DNA from: Alteriqipengyuania abyssalis
GTDB taxonomy: Bacteria > Pseudomonadota > Alphaproteobacteria > Sphingomonadales > Sphingomonadaceae
Reading direction: 5' to 3'
Assembly (NCBI RefSeq): GCF_019857185.1
Contig: NZ_JAHWXP010000004.1
Coordinates: forward strand, 212,441 to 276,440
Length of the DNA: 64,000 nucleotides
Every line of letters begins with the position of its first letter. Positions within the stretch are counted from its first letter, which is position 1. The position numbers and the translations under genes are program-made. Shown here piece by piece: positions 58,980 to 64,000 of the stretch. A model generated the notes under the pieces. That model saw only the letters and a program-made list of their open reading frames with translations, did not search any database and was not told where the DNA came from.

Positions 58980-60032
58980 ATGCGCCGCAAGGCGTGGCAC
59001 GGGATCGCGGTGCTGACCGGCGCGATCGCGCTGCCCGCGATGGCGGCGCATGCCGAATGGCGACTGCCCGAGGTTGCGCCCGAGGCGAGCGCCATCGTGG
59101 CCAGCAATCAGGTCGAGCCGCTGCCGTTCGAACGGGCGGGCGCGACCTTCCCCGGATCGGCGCTCTATTTCCTCGCCGATCCGCCCGCTGCGGCGAGCAC
59201 GGTCAACGTGCCCGTGGAAAGCAGCACCGGGGTCAACCCGATTGCCGCATGGAATGGCGACCCCGATGCCGCGATCGCGATCGAGACGGCAGGGCCCGCC
59301 GCGCGCAGCTTCGTCAGCCGGGGCACGGGAATCGACAAGGCGCGCGCGCTCGATTGCCTGGCCAAGGCGGTCTATTACGAGGCGGCGAGCGAGAGCGAGG
59401 GCGGCCAGCGCGCGGTCGCGCAGGTCGTGCTCAATCGCGTCGCGCATCCTGCCTATCCCGATACGGTGTGCGGCGTGGTCTATCAGGGATCACAGCGGCG
59501 CACCGGGTGCCAGTTCACCTTTACCTGCGACGGATCGCTGGGCCGCAAGCCATCCGCCACCTACTGGGCGCGCGCGCTCTCGGTGGCGCGGCGCGCGCTG
59601 GCGGGCGAGGTCTATGCGCCTGTCGGCCTCGCGACCCACTACCACACGACCTGGGTCAATCCGTACTGGGCGCCCAGCCTAGCGCATATCGGCACGATCG
59701 GCGCGCATCGCTTCTACCGCTGGCCCGGCGCGGCGAGCCGGCCCGAAGCATTCAGCGATATCTATCGCGGCGGCGAACCGCTGCCCCAGCCCGCGATCGC
59801 CGCCCGCTCCGCCGAACCCGCGCCGGACCCGGTCGCCATTGCCCGTCAATATGAAGCGGCAGACCGCACCGCCCCGACACCGGGCCTGATTGGCGAAAAT
59901 GCCCGGCAGGCAGAGAGCGTCCAGCCGCGCAGCCAGCCCGTCCGCCCGCAGCCCACCGAAGCGCAGGAAGGGTCCGGCAGCGTGCGGCCCGAATACGCCA
60001 ATAGCGGGCGCTGGATCGGCCAGCCGAACTGA
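58980..60032 (+). CDS. Cell wall hydrolase, SleB family
   Basis: A 350-residue exported hydrolase. Signal peptide RRKAWHGIAVLTGAIALPAM, a variable region, then the SleB/hydrolase_2 domain: CLAKAVYYEAASESEGGQRA with the catalytic Glu, VVLNRVAHPAYPDTVCGVVY, CQFTFTCDGS and ATHYHTTWVNPYW. It is followed by a disordered Pro/Glu/Gln-rich tail. It degrades peptidoglycan in the periplasm, probably during growth; it is unrelated to sporulation here. The frame opens upstream (ATG 58866 is an alternative) but 58980 directly precedes the signal peptide. Confidence 0.87.
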   Translation: MRRKAWHGIAVLTGAIALPAMAAHAEWRLPEVAPEASAIVASNQVEPLPFERAGATFPGSALYFLADPPAAASTVNVPVESSTGVNPIAAWNGDPDAAIAIETAGPAARSFVSRGTGIDKARALDCLAKAVYYEAASESEGGQRAVAQVVLNRVAHPAYPDTVCGVVYQGSQRRTGCQFTFTCDGSLGRKPSATYWARALSVARRALAGEVYAPVGLATHYHTTWVNPYWAPSLAHIGTIGAHRFYRWPGAASRPEAFSDIYRGGEPLPQPAIAARSAEPAPDPVAIARQYEAADRTAPTPGLIGENARQAESVQPRSQPVRPQPTEAQEGSGSVRPEYANSGRWIGQPN

Positions 60033-60162
60033 CCCCTTGCCCGGGCGCCACCCCGCATGCAGCATCTGGTTAAGTAGCTGGAAACCCTGCTTATCCGCGA
60101 AAGCTAAACGCGCCGCCACGTACCCCGGGCGTATTCCCCTATCACGCAGGATTTCATCACGA

Positions 60163-60477
60163 ATGAGTCGCGGCCTCGCCCCCTCCCGCCCCTCCTTCCG
60201 CATTTGCCAGGCCGGTTCCGCCCCCTTGCGGATACCCGAGGCGGCCAACGACAACCTGCGCCCCGGACGCCAGCCGCAGAGCGAGGCGGAGATCCGCGCC
60301 GCGCTGGGCCATTTCGCGCAGCACCACCTCAACGCAGCGCAGGACGCGCATGCGCGGGCCGAAGCGGCACTCGCCACCGGGGATCGGGAGGAATTCGCGT
60401 TCTGGGCCAATATCTGCCGCGCGCTCGACCGGCGGCTGGCGGCGACCCTGTCCGATGTCCGGGGCCTTCCCGGCTGA
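60163..60477 (+). CDS. Small hypothetical protein
   Basis: A 104-residue soluble protein. After an Arg/Ser/Pro-rich start comes a helical part (EAEIRAALGHFAQHHLNAAQ, ARAEAALATGDREEFAFWAN, ICRALDRRLAATL). The helices resemble a short antiparallel bundle. No family is recognised, although its clean codon use and isolation between two genes support it being real. The ATG at 60163 has no strong ribosome binding site. Confidence 0.6.
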   Translation: MSRGLAPSRPSFRICQAGSAPLRIPEAANDNLRPGRQPQSEAEIRAALGHFAQHHLNAAQDAHARAEAALATGDREEFAFWANICRALDRRLAATLSDVRGLPG

Positions 60478-60565
60478 TCGTCGCGCCGATCGCCGGCTTT
60501 CCTGATATGCCACGCGGTCGCTGAACCCGAGAACATTTGTTAACGCGTTTGACACAAAATTAACC

Positions 60566-61516
60566 ATGCTAGACAATCAGGGCGTCATGGCTTCCTCTGG
60601 CACCGCCCTTGATCCCGCTGCGCAGGCGGCACCGCCCGAAGACGGCGGCGATGCGCGTTCTTTCATGCTGCATGAGGGTAGCGACAGCGGCAGCGTGCCG
60701 GGCGACGACGTGCTGGTGCGCGAGATCGGCGGACGGGTGGACATCCGCCCGGTCATCCATCCCGACCGCAAGCCGCCGCAGCGCAATGTCGGCAAGGCGT
60801 GGTATCACTTCAAACGCTACATCAAGGATAAGGAACAGACCAACGAGGTCGTCGCCGTGTTCGACAACCTGCCGTGGCGCGAGTTGCACGACGAAGCCGC
60901 GGCCTTCCTGCGGACCGAGCGCGGGCGCGAGATCTATCGGGCCGAACCATATCTGCCCACCTTCCTCGACGATCACGAGACGCTGCGGCGCACACCCAAG
61001 GGCAGCTTCGCCCACGCCTATTGCGACTTCATGGAACGCGAGGGGCTGACCGCCGCCGGAATGGTCGAAGCCACGAAGGCGCGCGAGGACGACAATTATT
61101 TCGACGACGGGGTCAACTGGTACATCGAGCGTTTGCGCGATTTCCACGACATCCTGCATATCGTGACCGGCTACGGCCGCGACATTCTCGGTGAGCAGTG
61201 CATCTTCGCCTACATGTATCACCAGCGGCCCAGCCCCGGGCATCTCTATCTCGCGTGGATCGGCGCACTGATGGTTCGCGCCCAGGCGCTGCGTTCGCGC
61301 GCGCCGATCATCGGCGCGCTGCGCGAGGCACGCCGCAATGGCAAAGGCTGCCCGAGGATCGTCGAGCAACCGATCCAGGAGCTTTTCGCGCTGCCGCTCG
61401 AAGAAGTCAGGGCGCGGTTCAACACGCCGACGCCGCTCGTCTATAACAGGGTGATGGACATCTTCCGCGAGGAAGGAATTGATCCGCACGCCTTCCTCGC
61501 CAGGCAGGAAGACTAG
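60566..61516 (+). CDS. Ubiquinone biosynthesis protein Coq4 family
   Basis: A 316-residue protein. A disordered N-terminal 50 residues is followed by the Coq4 fold with the metal motif RLRDFHDILHIVTGYGRD (HDxxH). Other conserved parts are RTPKGSFAHAYCDFM, ARFNTPTPLVYNR and PRIVEQPIQELFALPLEEV. Coq4 proteins organise or catalyse a decarboxylation/hydroxylation step in ubiquinone synthesis. ATG 60566 is used; 60587 is also in frame. TTAACCAT directly before the ATG resembles a CtrA half-site, unproven. Confidence 0.88.
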   Translation: MLDNQGVMASSGTALDPAAQAAPPEDGGDARSFMLHEGSDSGSVPGDDVLVREIGGRVDIRPVIHPDRKPPQRNVGKAWYHFKRYIKDKEQTNEVVAVFDNLPWRELHDEAAAFLRTERGREIYRAEPYLPTFLDDHETLRRTPKGSFAHAYCDFMEREGLTAAGMVEATKAREDDNYFDDGVNWYIERLRDFHDILHIVTGYGRDILGEQCIFAYMYHQRPSPGHLYLAWIGALMVRAQALRSRAPIIGALREARRNGKGCPRIVEQPIQELFALPLEEVRARFNTPTPLVYNRVMDIFREEGIDPHAFLARQED

Positions 61517-61701
61517 CGGCCGTTTCCGCTCGCCCGGTGTCCCGATGCGTCTGCAAGCGACACCGAATTGGGCGGATAGCGACCGGATACCCAAATCTTA
61601 ACCGCTTGATCACCATTCTCCCTCTACCGTTCCTGCGGAACCACGGGAAAATTCTCATTTTTGGGTCAGGCAAGATTTTCAAGGGCGCGAAGCCGAGCAG
61701 T

Positions 61702-63594
61702 GTGATCGACCAGAGGCTCCGACGGACCCTGGTGGACTCGCTCTACTCCAATCCGATGAGCCTTCTGATCGGCGCGCTGTGCGGCGTGCTGGTGTGCGCC
61801 TACACCGCCTACGTCTCCGACGACCAGGCGCTGCAGGTCGTCGCCTGGGTCTTGGCCGGCGTCGCGTTCATGCGGGTCGCCGTGATGGTCGCGGTTCGCA
61901 ACGTCCTGCGCGCCAAGAGCAGTACGCTGGAACTGCTGTTCGAATTCGGTGCCTTCGCCTACGCCGGATCGGTCAGCCTGATGGCCGCGCTGGCGATCCT
62001 CCATAACGTCAGCGTCGAGGCGCAGATGGTGCTGGTGGTCTATGCGGTCGGCTATGCCACCGCGATCGCGCCGCGCAATGCCGGGCGTCCGTTCATCGCC
62101 ATCGGCCAGTTGCTGGCGGTGATGGCCCCGCTGACCGGCGCGCTGCTGCTCAGCGATGCGCTGCTGGTGCGTGTGCTGGGCGTCGTCGCGCTGCTGCACA
62201 TCCCCTCGACCGTGTCGATCACCATCAACGTCTACCGCTCGCTGCGCACGTCGATCGCGGAGGCCGAGACGAACGAGCGGCTGGCCCGCAAGATGGAAGT
62301 GCTGGCGCATACCGACATCGTTACCGGCCTGCACAACCGCGCCGGGCTGAACGATGTGCTTGCCGCGCAGGTCCGCCATGGCGGTTCGGATCAGCGGATC
62401 GCGCTGTTCTGGCTCGACCTCGACCGGTTCAAGGAGGTGAACGACCTGCTCGGCCACCAGATGGGCGACCGTGTGCTGTCCGAAATCGCGCGCCGCCTGC
62501 GCGACAGCCTGCCGGTGGATGCGGGGATCGCCCGCTTCGGCGGCGACGAATTCGTGTTCTTCTGCCAGATCGACGATCGCGCCCAGTGCGAGCGGCTGGC
62601 CAACCGCGTGCTCGACCAGATCACCCGCCCGATGCGCCTCGATGGAGAGCGTCTCGAGGTCTCCAGCTCGATCGGGATCGCGACGATGCCCGAGGACGGC
62701 GTGGATGCCGACCGCCTGATGCAGGCCGCCGACCTCGCGCTGTACCATGCCAAGCAGGACGGGCGCGGCAAGCTGCGCTTCTTCGATGACGAGATGACCC
62801 GCGAGCTGGCCAACCGGCGCGAGATCGAGGCGGAACTGCGCCAGGCGATCCAGCGCGACGAGCTGTCGCTGTTCTTCCAGCCGATCATCGACCTGCAGAC
62901 CGGCCGCATCCGCTGTTTCGAAGCGCTGCTGCGCTGGTTCCACCCGGTCAAGGGCGAGCTGCGCCCGGCCGAGTTCATCCCGGTGGCCGAGGAAACCGGC
63001 GTGATCGTGACGCTGGGCAACTGGATCACCCGCCAGGCCGCACTCGCCTGCGCGCAGTGGCCCGAAGACGTCAGCGTCGCGGTCAACCTCTCGCCGCTCC
63101 AGATCAAGGCGCCCGGCGCGGTACTCGCGATCGAGCAGGCGCTGCGAGAGGCCAATCTCGATCCCCGCCGGCTGGAGCTGGAGGTGACCGAGAGCCTGTT
63201 CATCGAAGATCACGAACAGACCGCCGCATTTATCAACGAGCTGTCGGCCAAGGGCGTGCGCTTCGCGCTCGACGATTTCGGCACCGGCTATTCCTCGCTT
63301 TCGTACATCCACAAGTACCCGTTCTCCAAGATCAAGGTCGATCGCTGCTTCGTCTCCGGGGCGGATGTGGGCCCGCGTGCGCACGCAATCATTCGCGCTG
63401 TCGCCGCCATGGGCCGCGGGCTGGACATGGAGATCGTCGCCGAAGGGCTGGAGGAACAGTGCCAGGTCGAAACCGTTCGGGATGCGGGCTGTACGCTGGG
63501 CCAGGGCTATTTCTTCAGCCGCGCGGTGCCCGATTACCTCGCCGCGATGCTGCTGGCGCAGGATCGCGAGGGCGACGGATTGCGCGCCGCATAG
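61702..63594 (+). CDS. Bifunctional diguanylate cyclase/phosphodiesterase (GGDEF-EAL)
   Basis: About 630 residues from GTG 61702. The N-terminal 170 residues form five to six transmembrane helices (MSLLIGALCGVLVCAYTAYV and following). The GGDEF domain has an intact active site (RFGGDEFVFF) and the RxxD site region; the EAL domain has CFEALLRW, and DDFGTGYSSLSYIHKYPFSK with KVDRCFVSG near the end. Both activities on cyclic-di-GMP look possible. The start is uncertain: the same frame continues upstream through KIFKGAKPSS with only an ATT (61675) near a weak ribosome binding site. Confidence 0.9.
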   Translation: MIDQRLRRTLVDSLYSNPMSLLIGALCGVLVCAYTAYVSDDQALQVVAWVLAGVAFMRVAVMVAVRNVLRAKSSTLELLFEFGAFAYAGSVSLMAALAILHNVSVEAQMVLVVYAVGYATAIAPRNAGRPFIAIGQLLAVMAPLTGALLLSDALLVRVLGVVALLHIPSTVSITINVYRSLRTSIAEAETNERLARKMEVLAHTDIVTGLHNRAGLNDVLAAQVRHGGSDQRIALFWLDLDRFKEVNDLLGHQMGDRVLSEIARRLRDSLPVDAGIARFGGDEFVFFCQIDDRAQCERLANRVLDQITRPMRLDGERLEVSSSIGIATMPEDGVDADRLMQAADLALYHAKQDGRGKLRFFDDEMTRELANRREIEAELRQAIQRDELSLFFQPIIDLQTGRIRCFEALLRWFHPVKGELRPAEFIPVAEETGVIVTLGNWITRQAALACAQWPEDVSVAVNLSPLQIKAPGAVLAIEQALREANLDPRRLELEVTESLFIEDHEQTAAFINELSAKGVRFALDDFGTGYSSLSYIHKYPFSKIKVDRCFVSGADVGPRAHAIIRAVAAMGRGLDMEIVAEGLEEQCQVETVRDAGCTLGQGYFFSRAVPDYLAAMLLAQDREGDGLRAA

Positions 63595-63641
63595 CGCGCT
63601 AATAGCTCTTGCAAATCATTATCTAAAACACCCGGCCCCTT

Positions 63642-63790
63642 GTCCTTTTTGCCGGTTGCAATCGCGCAAACCCGGGCCTACGTCCCTTCGCCAGAAGCAG
63701 GCTTTCGCGCGCAATCCCTCGGGGACGCCGAAGGGGCGTGAGAGTCTTGCACCAACGAACGGCAACCGCGGCGTCCCCGGCAAAAAGGAC
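63642..63790 (+). promoter_or_regulatory. Structured mdh leader that can pair with the ribosome binding site
   Basis: A 14-base perfect inverted repeat, 63642-63655 with 63777-63790, encloses 121 bases. Its right arm contains AAAAAGGA, the only ribosome-binding-like sequence ahead of the mdh ATG (63803). Inside, 63721-63730 pairs perfectly with 63769-63778; the two stems compete for 63777-63778. This has the form of a regulated leader in which formation of the outer stem would block translation. I do not recognise it as a named riboswitch class. Confidence 0.55.
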
Positions 63791-63793
63791 TGA

Positions 63794-64000
<207 letters not shown>

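Noticed and set aside
61517..61701. An ATT start (61675) for the GGDEF-EAL gene
   Set aside because: The frame and residues are suggestive, but the ribosome binding site is weak and GTG 61702 is available, so it is mentioned only as an alternative.

Overview
The window is 64 kb of GC-rich, gene-dense chromosome. Gene content points to an alphaproteobacterium of the Sphingomonadales, most likely the Erythrobacteraceae. The evidence is CckA and CpdR of the CtrA cell-cycle pathway, a SapC-family protein, LexA boxes of the alphaproteobacterial GTTC-N7-GTTC type, Coq4-type ubiquinone biosynthesis, and cell-wall enzymes common in sphingomonads. Nothing indicates a plasmid or an intact phage. This assignment is inference from gene content, not a database match.

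Layout. 1-10 kb: a GAF-PAS sensor cut by the left edge, an RhlE-type DEAD-box helicase, a GlcD-like FAD dehydrogenase, SapC followed by a four-hairpin RNA candidate, an N-formylglutamate amidohydrolase divergent from cpdR, tRNA-Val(GAC), NADP isocitrate dehydrogenase and a convergent flavin monooxygenase. 10-24 kb: a GNAT-nitrilase fusion, a KefB-like antiporter, alaS, SOS-controlled recA, cckA coupled to a DUF2062 gene, smpB, a desuccinylase-like hydrolase and dapA. 24-38 kb: a lytic transglycosylase, greB, an outer-membrane barrel, rlmN-MOSC, a BAAT-type hydrolase with a frameshifted methyltransferase, a translationally coupled SDR / cytochrome b / molybdopterin oxidoreductase set, a cyclopropane fatty acid synthase, a DksA-like zinc finger, argG and rlpA. 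38-47 kb: two paralogous membrane proteins around a 2OG-Fe(II) oxygenase-like gene, a frameshifted HTH gene, a REP-like stretch, and a lower-GC cassette of two coupled genes (a small basic protein and an ImmA/IrrE-like protein without its zinc motif) directly downstream of SOS-controlled uvrA. 47-64 kb: a 2H phosphodiesterase, a sulfotransferase-like protein, a GH24 lysozyme, an M3 dipeptidase, a vitamin B12 uptake operon (btuB-btuF-btuC-btuD) under a cobalamin riboswitch, a SleB cell wall hydrolase, Coq4, a GGDEF-EAL protein, and the start of mdh behind a leader that can pair with its ribosome binding site.

Shared themes. CckA phosphorylates CtrA and CpdR through ChpT in related bacteria, so two members of that relay lie within 14 kb of each other here. 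recA and uvrA share one promoter design in which a LexA box fills the -35/-10 spacer. Several peptidoglycan enzymes (lytic transglycosylase, RlpA, GH24, SleB) are scattered through the window.

Most notable: the ImmA-like cassette, the mdh leader, the multi-hairpin RNA after sapC, apparent non-canonical start codons (ATC and CTG), a possibly leaderless uvrA, and two genes broken by single-base frameshifts that could be real decay or assembly error.
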